From assembly GCA_030147305.1 (NCBI GenBank), contig JASLAE010000129.1, positions 1 through 5,309 on the forward strand: 5,309 bases of DNA, read 5' to 3'. The notes under the pieces are model-generated. The model did no database searches. It saw nothing but the letters and a program-made list of their open reading frames with translations, and was not told the origin of the DNA. This document shows, one piece after another, positions 1 through 5,309 of the stretch. The position numbers and the translations under genes were made by a program. How positions within the stretch are numbered: position 1 is the first letter of the stretch; every line of letters starts with the position of its first letter. This DNA comes from Cesiribacter sp. GTDB lineage: Bacteria; Bacteroidota; Bacteroidia; Cytophagales; Cyclobacteriaceae.

Positions 1-102
1 TACAGGTCCATGTCCAACATAATTTGTACAGGATTTTAACTGATTGTCAAAACAAAAAGGCTTGCATATCAGTGTTAACTGTATCGATTAATAAATATAG
101 CT
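1..102 (+). promoter_or_regulatory. Upstream region of ohr, presumed promoter
   Basis: This A/T-rich leader must carry the ohr promoter, because no other gene lies between it and the window edge. No exact Bacteroidota TAnnTTTG -7 element is present. The nearest sequences are a TAATTTG one base too short at 20-26, and a TTGTCA (44-49) with a 17-base spacer before TATCAG (67-72). The heptamer TTAACTG occurs twice on the same strand (36-42 and 75-81), and the hexamer TACAGG also occurs twice (1-6 and 27-32). Either could be a regulator site, but both are short enough to arise by chance. Just before the ATG at 103 the DNA is A/T-rich with no Shine-Dalgarno sequence, which is normal for this phylum. 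Confidence 0.35.
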
Positions 103-546
103 ATGCAATCTAAAGATCTTAAAGTTCAATACACAGCAACAGCCACCTCTGTGGGTGGGCGTAATGGAGAAGTAAGTACACCCGATGGCTCACTTCATGT
201 AAAAACTACTGAACCAAGTGAACTGGGTGGTTCCGGTCAAAGTGGGAAAACTAATCCTGAAGAATTATTTGCCGCTGGATATGCGGCCTGTTTCAGTAGT
301 GCGGCAAAGCTTGCTGCTGAAACCATGAATCTTGATTTTAATGATGATGATCTTAAGTTCACCTGTCATGTTTCCCTGGGTAAAGACAGGGAAGAAAATG
401 GATTTGGCCTGAAAGTTAAAATGGAAATGGAGGCACCTAGTCTGGAACAGGAAGCAAAAGAAAGACTATTGCAGAAAGCGAATGAAATCTGCCCCTATAG
501 CAAGGCCATTAAAGGTAATGTAGATGTTGAACTGGTTTGTAAATAA
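103..546 (+). CDS. ohr: Organic hydroperoxide resistance protein (Ohr, OsmC/Ohr superfamily)
   Basis: Ohr is a small cytosolic thiol peroxidase that reduces organic and fatty-acid hydroperoxides to alcohols; in studied members the electrons come from lipoylated proteins. The 147-residue length is typical. The sequence shows the family landmarks: Arg20 near the N terminus, the NPEELFAAGYAACF block with Glu53 and the peroxidatic Cys63, and the C-terminal ICPYSKAIKGN block with the resolving Cys130. The Glu-to-Cys spacing of ten residues fits characterised Ohr proteins. The CPYSKA block and the position of the two cysteines favour Ohr over OsmC or YhfA-type relatives. An extra Cys146 sits next to the C terminus. 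ATG 103 is the only reasonable start, since an in-frame stop lies at 76-78. No MarR-type ohrR gene is visible in the window. The gene is monocistronic and converges on the VOC gene across a shared terminator. Confidence 0.96.
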   Translation: MQSKDLKVQYTATATSVGGRNGEVSTPDGSLHVKTTEPSELGGSGQSGKTNPEELFAAGYAACFSSAAKLAAETMNLDFNDDDLKFTCHVSLGKDREENGFGLKVKMEMEAPSLEQEAKERLLQKANEICPYSKAIKGNVDVELVCK

Positions 547-588
547 GTGTTACCTGACTCAATTTTATCTTGGTTTGATTTATAAACG

Positions 589-615
589 AAAAGCTGCCTC
601 ATCAGGCAGCTTTTT
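589..615. terminator. Bidirectional rho-independent terminator between ohr and the VOC gene
   Basis: AAAAGCTGCCT (589-599) pairs perfectly with AGGCAGCTTTT (604-614) around the four-base loop CATC. The GC core is flanked by A's on the left and a run of five T's on the right, so the same hairpin gives a U-tract to transcripts from either side. It lies between the stop codons of two convergent genes (546 and 638), the expected place for a shared terminator. Confidence 0.9.
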
Positions 616-637
616 CGTTTTGCTTTGATTTTTATAC

Positions 638-1030
638 CTATCTTTTAGAATGCAAGGCTAACCGATTGCCTTCCGAATCTAAAAATAGCGCCATTGAACC
701 GATTTCTTCGGAAATTAGGGTTTTGGGCTGTATGATTTTCCCACCTGCTTTTTCTACCCGCGCTAATTCAACCCCAAGATCATCAGCCGGGGAGTTGAAA
801 TAAATGAGGATACCATCTTTACTACTGGGGCTGTAATGTTCAGGATGCCGCACCAGCGATCCGGCAGCGCCCAGATGTGTTTCCTCTGAAGGAAACCAGG
901 CCATGTCCAGAGGCCCCATGGGCTTTCTGACCAGCCTGATACCAAAAACAGTTTCATAAAATCTGATGGCCCTTTCCATATTCAGGACTGGGATTTCAAA
1001 CCAGCCGACCATGTTTTGTTGCAAACCCAT
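638..1030 (-). CDS. VOC family protein (glyoxalase/dioxygenase-fold, COG3324-like)
   Basis: This 130-residue cytosolic protein has the two beta-alpha-beta-beta-beta modules of the vicinal oxygen chelate fold. The first module opens with VGWFEIPVLNMERAIRFYE (residues 8-26) followed by VFG. The second covers about residues 73-128 (GILIYFNSP, then ELARVEKAGGKI, then MALFLDSEGNRLALHS). The VGWFEIPV start and SEGNRLALH end are most like COG3324, proteins annotated as related to lactoylglutathione lyase whose reaction is mostly unknown. Glu12 sits in the first strand where metal-binding VOC enzymes often have His or Glu, but I cannot assign a full metal site, so true glyoxalase I activity should not be assumed. 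ATG 1030 gives full length; Met7 (1012) would also keep the fold intact. No Shine-Dalgarno sequence is visible. The gene converges on ohr and shares its terminator. Confidence 0.88.
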   Translation of the reverse strand: MGLQQNMVGWFEIPVLNMERAIRFYETVFGIRLVRKPMGPLDMAWFPSEETHLGAAGSLVRHPEHYSPSSKDGILIYFNSPADDLGVELARVEKAGGKIIQPKTLISEEIGSMALFLDSEGNRLALHSKR

Positions 1031-1464
1031 GTGAAATTAGATTAGGTGTTGAGGTGTAGTCGGGAAAATAAACTTTGCTCCTAAAATGCTTATAATCTTT
1101 CTGACTCCAAGGGGTTAAGCTTAAAATTTAGTAAAGTCGGTATTGACCTCCATCCCACTACGCTTTGGTTTCAGAAGACAACCTTTATCAATACCCAAAT
1201 GGGACAAATGGCTTTATAGGGAATTGGCATCGAAGTTTAGTGCAAAGTGAATACTATGAAGAAAAGTGATGCATAAGCTTAAACCTTACCTGTTATCGCT
1301 GTTCATGCTATTATTTCATAGATGGTTTTTGCTGCAGCAGCCATTTAAATATGATTTAAATATTGGTATATTAACCGTTGAAGTAGCCCTAATCATATTC
1401 TGCTTTGTTCAGCGAGCTGCTCTCTTACAGTCTGCTAAATTTATAAAAGTTAAACATCAACAGC
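1031..1464. other. Intergenic gap between the divergent VOC and sugar transporter genes
   Basis: This gap must contain promoters for the VOC gene (leftward) and the MFS gene (rightward), but no clean TAnnTTTG element with a correctly spaced TTG was found for either. The left part (1031-1256) is broken by stops and shows no recognisable protein. It contains an inverted repeat of eight bases, GGTATTGA at 1139-1146 and TCAATACC at 1188-1195. The right part is mostly covered by the doubtful small ORF at 1266-1496. No tRNA, riboswitch or transposon remnant could be recognised. Confidence 0.6.
1139..1195. repeat. Inverted repeat, 8-bp arms, 41-base loop
   Basis: GGTATTGA (1139-1146) is exactly complementary to TCAATACC (1188-1195). 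Within the 41-base loop, GGTT and AACC could form a weaker inner stem. There is no T-tract, so it is not a terminator. It could be a leader structure or a dyad operator, but an eight-base match at this distance is not rare by chance. Confidence 0.35.
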
Positions 1465-1496
1465 TTGTCGAAAATCCTACAACGTCCGGTCTCTGA
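1266..1496 (+). CDS. Doubtful small hydrophobic ORF upstream of the sugar transporter
   Basis: I do not recognise this 76-residue ORF. It opens with GTG then ATG (ATG at 1269), preceded by the purine run AAGAAAAG, and encodes a basic N terminus and two hydrophobic stretches, about residues 8-24 and 34-52. A polar, basic tail follows. This would suit a tiny membrane protein with two passes. Against it, there is no known family, its end runs 32 bases into the proposed start of the MFS gene in another frame, and A/T-rich DNA gives hydrophobic reading frames easily. A second start codon at 1257 would give only a six-residue peptide that overlaps this start. It may be a real short gene translated just ahead of the transporter, or chance. 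I lean slightly to chance. Confidence 0.25.
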   Translation: MMHKLKPYLLSLFMLLFHRWFLLQQPFKYDLNIGILTVEVALIIFCFVQRAALLQSAKFIKVKHQQLVENPTTSGL

Positions 1497-2778
1497 AGAG
1501 CAGTCAACGCACAAGGCGCGTAAAGGTATGAGCCCTATTATCATCATAGGGGCCCTGTTTTTCATCTTTGGTTTTATCACCTGGTTAAACTCAGTACTAA
1601 TTCCATACTTGAAAATTGCCTGCCAGCTCAATAACCTTGAATCATATTTTGTTGCCTTTGCTTTTTATATTGCTTACCTGGTGATGGCTCTTCCCTCTGG
1701 TTGGGTGCTGGGTTTTACGGGCTATAAAAAGGGTATGTCACTGGGGCTGCTTGTCATTGCCGTTGGTGCTGTCATATTCATACCAGCTGCCTTAACAAGG
1801 CAATACCTGATCTTTCTGTTCGGTTTATTTGTACAGGGTACTGGCCTTGCATTGCTGCAAACTGCTTCCAACCCCTACATAACCATCATCGGTCCACGTG
1901 AAAGTGCTGCAAAAAGGATCAGTATCATGGGCATTTGTAATAAGTTTGCCGGTGCACTGGCGCCAATTGTGTTGGGTGCTATTGCCCTTAGTGATGTTGA
2001 TCACCTGGTTGATGCGGAAGGATTTACCAGTGCCGCTGCCAGCACTGAAGAATTAAATGCCCTGGCAGCCAGGGTAATTGTCCCTTATGTGATTATTGCA
2101 GTGTCGCTTACTGTGTTGGCACTGTTGGTATATTTCTCAAGCTTACCTGAAGTTGATGCTGATAAAGAAGAGGAAGGAGCGGTTGCTGCCAGTACCAGCC
2201 GCAGGAGTGTATTGCAATTCCCGCATTTGCTCCTGGGCGTGATGGCGCTTTTTCTGTACGTTGGGGTAGAGGTGCTGGCTGGTGACTCTATCATCAGCTA
2301 TGGGGCTTCACAAGGTATTTCGCTGGAAACTGCCAAGTTCTTCACCACGGCAACTTTGGTAGCCATGATCGTTGCTTATATCATCGGAATTGTATGTATA
2401 CCAAAGTACATTAGCCAGGAGAAAGCGCTGCTTTATTCCGGTGTGCTGGGCACAGTATTATCCTTTGTGGTAATCTTTGCAGATGGTTACGTTTCTGTGT
2501 CGGCTTTAGCGTTGCTGGGTCTTGCCAATGCGCTTGTATGGCCTGCCATTTGGCCCATGGCACTGGCTGGGTTAGGTCGTTTTACCAAGGCAGGTGCTTC
2601 GCTATTGATCATGGGCATTGCCGGTGGTGCCCTGCTGCCCCTGCTTTACGGACAGCTGGCCGATTTATTCAATCCACAGGATGCATACTGGATCCTGGTT
2701 CCCTGTTATGTGTTCATCCTATATTACGCCATTGGCGGACATAAAATTGGCAGACCAACCTCCCCTGTGAAAAGATAA
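1465..2778 (+). CDS. Sugar MFS transporter, FucP/GluP (glucose/galactose porter) family
   Basis: This is an inner-membrane porter of the major facilitator superfamily with about 12 membrane segments in two six-helix halves, joined by a charged loop near residues 230-250 (DADKEEEG then SRRS). Family hallmarks include FFIFGFITWLN..LIPYLK (about 32-50), PSGWVLGFTGYKKG (77-90), LLQTASNPY (130-138) and ESAAKRISIMGICNK. These are closest to the bacterial glucose/galactose (GluP) branch of the FucP family, so import of a hexose by ion symport is likely; the exact sugar is not shown. At the places of the E. coli FucP proton-coupling carboxylates Asp46 and Glu135 it has Ser43 and Gln132 (same 89-residue spacing). 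The first possible start is TTG 1465, as an in-frame TAA lies at 1444-1446. The alternative ATG at 1528 removes 21 polar residues and still keeps the first helix. The length of 437 fits the family. It is a single gene with its own terminator. Confidence 0.93.
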   Translation: MSKILQRPVSEEQSTHKARKGMSPIIIIGALFFIFGFITWLNSVLIPYLKIACQLNNLESYFVAFAFYIAYLVMALPSGWVLGFTGYKKGMSLGLLVIAVGAVIFIPAALTRQYLIFLFGLFVQGTGLALLQTASNPYITIIGPRESAAKRISIMGICNKFAGALAPIVLGAIALSDVDHLVDAEGFTSAAASTEELNALAARVIVPYVIIAVSLTVLALLVYFSSLPEVDADKEEEGAVAASTSRRSVLQFPHLLLGVMALFLYVGVEVLAGDSIISYGASQGISLETAKFFTTATLVAMIVAYIIGIVCIPKYISQEKALLYSGVLGTVLSFVVIFADGYVSVSALALLGLANALVWPAIWPMALAGLGRFTKAGASLLIMGIAGGALLPLLYGQLADLFNPQDAYWILVPCYVFILYYAIGGHKIGRPTSPVKR

Positions 2779-2900
2779 GAATTACATTCATCCCCGCCAG
2801 TTGTAGTCTGTGTTCAATCAAATGCAGGCTGGACAGTTTCCGGGATATCAGATACTGTGGTTACGCTTAATCAAGCCGAAGCTTAATACAATCAATAAAT

Positions 2901-2954
2901 GCCCCTGATCCAAACGCCTTAATCAAGACAGGCTTTTGCACCAGGGCTTTTTTT
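2901..2954 (+). terminator. Probable terminator of the sugar transporter gene
   Basis: GCCCCTG (2901-2907) can pair with CAGGGC (2942-2947) if one C is bulged. An inner stem of GCCT (2916-2919) with AGGC (2930-2933) fits inside, and seven T's (2948-2954) follow at once. The long, imperfect outer stem makes it less tidy than the other terminators here, but its position after the stop at 2778 and the T-run support the call. Confidence 0.6.
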
Positions 2955-2980
2955 ATGTTTAATAGTAGTTGTTATTAATT

Positions 2981-3013
2981 AAAACGCCCCCTGCCAGGAA
3001 TCCGGCAGAGGGC
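2981..3013 (-). terminator. Rho-independent terminator of nhaD
   Basis: GCCCCCTGCC (2986-2995) pairs with GGCAGAGGGC (3004-3013), nine of ten pairs with one C/A mismatch, around an eight-base loop. Read on the - strand the stem is followed by G, TTTT and A/T-rich DNA, 56 bases after the nhaD stop codon. The T-tract is short, so termination could be partial. Confidence 0.75.
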
Positions 3014-3038
3014 ATTGGGGTGGGTTTATTAGCGGGGG
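3010..3038 (+). other. Four G-runs, possible G-quadruplex
   Basis: Four runs of three or more G's lie on the + strand at 3010-3012, 3017-3020, 3022-3024 and 3034-3038, with loops of 4, 1 and 9 bases. The last loop exceeds the usual seven-base limit, so folding would be weaker. The runs lie in the template strand for nhaD, just after its stop codon, and overlap one arm of its terminator. Confidence 0.3.
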
Positions 3039-3068
3039 TAATAGCTTTTATAGCAATAGGACAGTGCC

Positions 3069-4379
3069 TTAGTTTGTCATGAACATTTGCATAAGATTGC
3101 CCTGGTAGGCTACAACCTGTTGTTGTAAGAGAAATACCAGAGCGCCTGCAACGTAGCCTATGAGCGCCAGGGCGCTGATTTTTTTAAGGTACCAGAAAAA
3201 GTTTATCTTTTCCATGCCCATAACGGCAACACCGGCAGCAGAGCCTATAATCAGTACACTTCCTCCTGTACCGGCGCAGTAAGCAAGAAATTCCCAAAAG
3301 GCATGGTCAGCAGGATATTCTACATGATACATGCGCATCATGGCTGCGACCAGTGGAACGTTGTCGACGATGGCAGAAAGCAGTCCAATCAGAAAGTTAA
3401 TTGCATAGAAGTTGCCCACTTCTGCATCCAGAAAGTTTGCCATGAGGGCCAGTTGTCCGGCAGACTGCATGGCGCCTATGCTTAACAGGATACCCAGGAA
3501 GAACAACACAGTGGCAGAGTCAACTTTTTTAAGAGCTGTGAGTACCGAAAACTTATTTTTTTGTTCTTCAGCTTTCTTATGGTGCACCAGTTCAATAACC
3601 ACCCACAGAAATCCCAAACCAAGCAATACGCCCATATAAGGAGGCAGGTGGGTCAGGTATTTAAAAACAGGTACAAATATCAGGGCCAGGACTCCCAGGG
3701 TCAGGACCAGTTTTCGTTCAAACGGGGTGGAATCAAGTTTTCTTTCAATGGTGTCAGCTGCAGAACGGTCTATTTTACCTGTTTTTTTGTAGGACAGGTA
3801 AAGCAGGGGAAACAACAAACAGGCAAGACTTGGTAAAAACAAAGAACGGACAATATTCTCCGTGGTGATTTGTCCTCCAATCCAGAGCATGGTAGTGGTC
3901 ACGTCGCCAATGGGAGTAAAAGCCCCGCCGGCATTAGCAGCAATCACCACCAGGCCGGCATAGAACATGCGCTCTGATTTATTTGGCACGAGCTTTCTGA
4001 GCAGCGATACCAGCACAATGGTTGTGGTGAGATTATCCAGAATGGCGGAAAGTCCAAAGGCAAGGATACCCAGGATCCAGATAAGTTTGCGGGAGCTATC
4101 TGTTTTGATTCTGCTTACAATTATCTCAAAACCATCATGCAGGTCTATGATCTCTACAATCGTCATAGCACCCAGCAGGAAGAACAGGATAGCAGAAATT
4201 TCGCTGAGATGATGGGTGAGCTGTTCACTCACCAGATGAGTGTCTGCCATTTGCGTGGCATATACTGTCCAGCAAAGCACCCCTACCAACAAAGCCGTCG
4301 CTGCTTTATTAATGTGAAAAGTATGCTCGAGGGTAATAAACAGATAACCTATTACAAAGATGGCAACTATCCAGATCAT
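3069..4379 (-). CDS. nhaD: Na+/H+ antiporter, NhaD family
   Basis: This is an inner-membrane antiporter that exports Na+ (or Li+) in exchange for H+, important for salt and alkaline tolerance. The 436 residues form many hydrophobic helices in two related halves, as in the wider ion transporter superfamily. Diagnostic motifs are IGYLFITLEH with HINKAATALL (10-31), GAMTIVEIIDLHDGF (70-84), ILDNLTTTIV (113-122), NAGGAFTPIGDVTTTML (149-165), IVDNVPLVAAMM (about 337-348) and AGTGGSVLIIGSAAG (about 369-383). Asp115-Asn116 and Asp339-Asn340 are equivalent Asp-Asn pairs in the two halves, likely at the ion path. ATG 4379 places the start right before the first conserved helix, the usual beginning for signal-less NhaD proteins. 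The frame stays open upstream for 36 more codons with no ATG, GTG or TTG. A polar loop near residues 263-275 (HHKKAEEQKNK) separates the halves. The gene is transcribed alone and ends in its own terminator. Confidence 0.93.
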   Translation of the reverse strand: MIWIVAIFVIGYLFITLEHTFHINKAATALLVGVLCWTVYATQMADTHLVSEQLTHHLSEISAILFFLLGAMTIVEIIDLHDGFEIIVSRIKTDSSRKLIWILGILAFGLSAILDNLTTTIVLVSLLRKLVPNKSERMFYAGLVVIAANAGGAFTPIGDVTTTMLWIGGQITTENIVRSLFLPSLACLLFPLLYLSYKKTGKIDRSAADTIERKLDSTPFERKLVLTLGVLALIFVPVFKYLTHLPPYMGVLLGLGFLWVVIELVHHKKAEEQKNKFSVLTALKKVDSATVLFFLGILLSIGAMQSAGQLALMANFLDAEVGNFYAINFLIGLLSAIVDNVPLVAAMMRMYHVEYPADHAFWEFLAYCAGTGGSVLIIGSAAGVAVMGMEKINFFWYLKKISALALIGYVAGALVFLLQQQVVAYQGNLMQMFMTN

Positions 4380-4520
4380 AGCTTTAGGATGTTTGATCGA
4401 CAGTAAAGCTACAATCCAGAAAAGGATTAGAACATGACTTTGGTCAATATTAACAGTGTAATCTTCAGTGGTTTCTGACCTCTGAAACTAGGCGAGAATT
4501 GGAGAATGAAGTGGGCATAA

Positions 4521-4539
4521 ACACTTGTTTTTCAAGTGT
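4521..4539. repeat. Short perfect hairpin/dyad ACACTTG-TTTTT-CAAGTGT
   Basis: Seven-base arms ACACTTG (4521-4527) and CAAGTGT (4533-4539) are perfectly complementary around a loop of five T's. It is 142 bases upstream of the nhaD start codon. The stem is not GC-rich and no T-tract follows, so it does not look like a terminator. It may be an operator dyad for nhaD or chance. Confidence 0.45.
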
Positions 4540-4729
4540 ATGTATTAAATATTGTGAATAGAAGAGCAATTTCTTACTTAACATCAGCTTTATTGAGCAT
4601 GCTTATGTCAATTTTCCGGTTGTGATTACAGCCACTTTATGGTGATATAGACAATCTTAAGCAACAACAGACTGTGGGCAAAGAATGAACATAACATGCC
4701 AGAATGAGGGTTTTCTTAAGGCATAACAT

Positions 4730-4755
4730 AAAAAAAGGCAGCGTTAAGCGCTGCC
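4730..4755 (-). terminator. Rho-independent terminator of the YqhD-like gene
   Basis: GGCAGCG (4737-4743) and CGCTGCC (4749-4755) form a perfect seven-pair GC-rich stem around a five-base loop. Seven A's (4730-4736) on the left become a seven-U tail in the leftward transcript. The hairpin begins 23 bases after the stop codon of the dehydrogenase gene. It is a textbook terminator and separates that gene from nhaD. Confidence 0.93.
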
Positions 4756-4778
4756 TCTTAAATACATCTTTCAAGGGA

Positions 4779-5309
4779 TTAGTAACTCATTTCCACAATC
4801 TGTTTTACATCTTCTGGTTTTATATCCCGGCGCTCGCCCAGTCCTTCCCAACCTCTTTCTTTAAAACGCTTAAAGATAATGTCTGCAGTTTCTGCATAAC
4901 CCTCGGTATATTCAGAAAGCTTAGTTTTAATCTCCAGGCTATGAAAGAAGTCAACCGTTTTTTCAATGGCCTGCTCGGCTCTTTCTTCTACTGAACCTCC
5001 TGTGATATTCCACACCCTTTCCCCATACTGAGCCAGTTTTTCTTTTTTACTTTCAAACTTGTATTTGTATAAGCTGGGGGCAATGATCGCCAGTGTTCTG
5101 GCATGGTCAATGCCGTATAAAGCGGTAAGCTCATGGGCAATCATATGGGTAGCCCAATCGGTCGGCACCCCTTTTTGAATGAGACCATTCAAAGCCATGG
5201 TACAGCTCCACATAAAATTTGCGGCTGCAGCGTAATCTGTAGGGTCTTGTTGCACCCTGGGCCCTACCTCAATAAGGGTGGTCAGGATACTTTCAGCAAA
5301 ACGGTCCTG
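4779..5309 (-). CDS. Iron-containing alcohol dehydrogenase, YqhD-like (C-terminal part, cut by window edge)
   Basis: The frame is open from the right edge to the TAA at 4779-4781 and gives 176 residues, about the C-terminal half of a roughly 385-residue enzyme. A GTG at 5255 is internal and not a start: the 18 codons before it continue the family sequence (DRFAESILTTLIEVGP). The segment aligns by eye with E. coli YqhD: the ALNGLI...GVP.DWATHM block, then HELTALYGIDHARTLAI and ERVWNITGGS. Two metal-ligand histidines are present, His55 (ATHM) and His69 (IDHA) of the fragment, 14 apart like YqhD His267 and His281. The other two ligands (Asp194, His198 in YqhD) and the NADPH-binding domain lie outside the window. 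YqhD enzymes are cytosolic NADPH-dependent reductases of short and lipid-derived aldehydes. A butanol-dehydrogenase-type relative is the main alternative. Confidence 0.92.
   Translation of the reverse strand, partial: QDRFAESILTTLIEVGPRVQQDPTDYAAAANFMWSCTMALNGLIQKGVPTDWATHMIAHELTALYGIDHARTLAIIAPSLYKYKFESKKEKLAQYGERVWNITGGSVEERAEQAIEKTVDFFHSLEIKTKLSEYTEGYAETADIIFKRFKERGWEGLGERRDIKPEDVKQIVEMSY

Larger units (their letters stand above)
2779..3068. other. Convergent intergenic gap with two terminators
   Basis: This gap separates the 3' ends of the sugar transporter and nhaD. It contains no coding signal that I can support. It holds a rightward terminator ending near 2954, a leftward terminator at 2981-3013 and a G-run cluster at 3010-3038. 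It also holds a near direct repeat: ACGCTTAATCAAG (2863-2875) and ACGCCTTAATCAAG (2914-2927). Confidence 0.7.
4380..4778. other. Intergenic gap upstream of nhaD and downstream of the YqhD-like gene
   Basis: Both flanking genes run leftward, so this stretch should hold the nhaD promoter. The best candidate is TAGCTTTA on the - strand (4411-4404), a 7-of-8 match to the Bacteroidota TAnnTTTG element, about 25 bases before the nhaD ATG. It lacks a good TTG at the -33 spacing, so I give it little weight. The gap also has an in-frame open extension of nhaD (4380-4487), a perfect small hairpin (4521-4539), an eight-base palindrome AGCATGCT (4596-4603) and the terminator of the upstream gene (4730-4755). 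No separate gene or RNA was recognised. Confidence 0.55.

Noticed and set aside
1069..1077. TAAACTTTG with TTG 17 bases upstream as a Bacteroidota promoter
   Set aside because: The spacer inside the -7 element is three bases instead of two, and the nearest downstream + strand gene is far away. TACGCTTTG at 1159-1167 fails for the same spacer reason.
1100..1210. Open + strand stretch in the VOC-transporter gap that includes GIDLHPTTLWFQK, as a gene remnant
   Set aside because: It has no start codon, is bounded by nearby stops and matches no protein family I recognise.
1425..1631. - strand ORF of 68 codons across the transporter start
   Set aside because: It is antisense to the transporter N terminus and has no recognisable motif.
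2085..2744. Overlapping ORFs inside the sugar transporter (- strand 2085-2294, + strand 2538-2744)
   Set aside because: They lie wholly within a well-supported membrane protein gene and show no features of their own.
3303..4406. Several + strand ORFs of 60-91 codons opposite nhaD
   Set aside because: They are antisense shadows of a clearly conserved gene, with unlikely residue composition and no recognisable family.
4704..4994. + strand ORF across the YqhD-like 3' end and its terminator
   Set aside because: It runs through a strong terminator hairpin and antisense to conserved coding sequence.
5201..5255. GTG at 5255 as the start of a 158-residue dehydrogenase-like gene
   Set aside because: The frame is open to the window edge, and the 18 residues before this GTG match the YqhD family, so it is an internal valine codon of a truncated gene.

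Overview
The window reads as ordinary chromosomal DNA from a member of the Bacteroidota, most likely a Chitinophagaceae- or Cytophagales-like organism. The evidence is indirect. The MFS sugar porter and NhaD antiporter proteins are of the kind common in that phylum, the genes lack clear Shine-Dalgarno sequences, and the base composition is moderate with A/T-rich gaps. There is no sign of a plasmid, phage, insertion sequence, CRISPR array or RNA gene.

Layout from left to right: (1) a complete organic hydroperoxide resistance gene (ohr) at 103-546 on the + strand; (2) a strong two-way terminator hairpin at 589-615; (3) a convergent single-domain VOC/glyoxalase-fold gene at 638-1030 on the - strand; (4) a 434-base gap at 1031-1464 that holds at most one doubtful small membrane ORF (1266-1496) and a long inverted repeat; (5) a FucP/GluP-type sugar transporter at 1465-2778 on the + strand, which probably starts at TTG; (6) a gap at 2779-3068 with one terminator for each of the two convergent neighbours and a G-run cluster; (7) a complete NhaD-type Na+/H+ antiporter gene at 3069-4379 on the - strand; (8) a gap of about 400 bases at 4380-4778 with a short perfect hairpin, ending in the terminator of the next gene; (9) the 3' end of a YqhD-type iron-containing alcohol dehydrogenase gene at 4779-5309 on the - strand, cut by the window edge.

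All five well-supported genes look like separate transcription units. They alternate in direction or are separated by terminators, so no operon is visible. Three of them (ohr, the VOC protein, the YqhD-like reductase) belong to families often tied to detoxification of peroxides, aldehydes or reactive carbonyls. NhaD handles sodium and pH stress, and the MFS protein brings in sugar. The stress theme is an inference from gene families, not a demonstrated pathway.

I did not find a convincing undescribed system here. The points most worth a second look are the in-frame, start-less hydrophobic extension upstream of nhaD, the uncertain start of the sugar transporter and its overlap with a small hydrophobic ORF, and a few small structured elements in the gaps.
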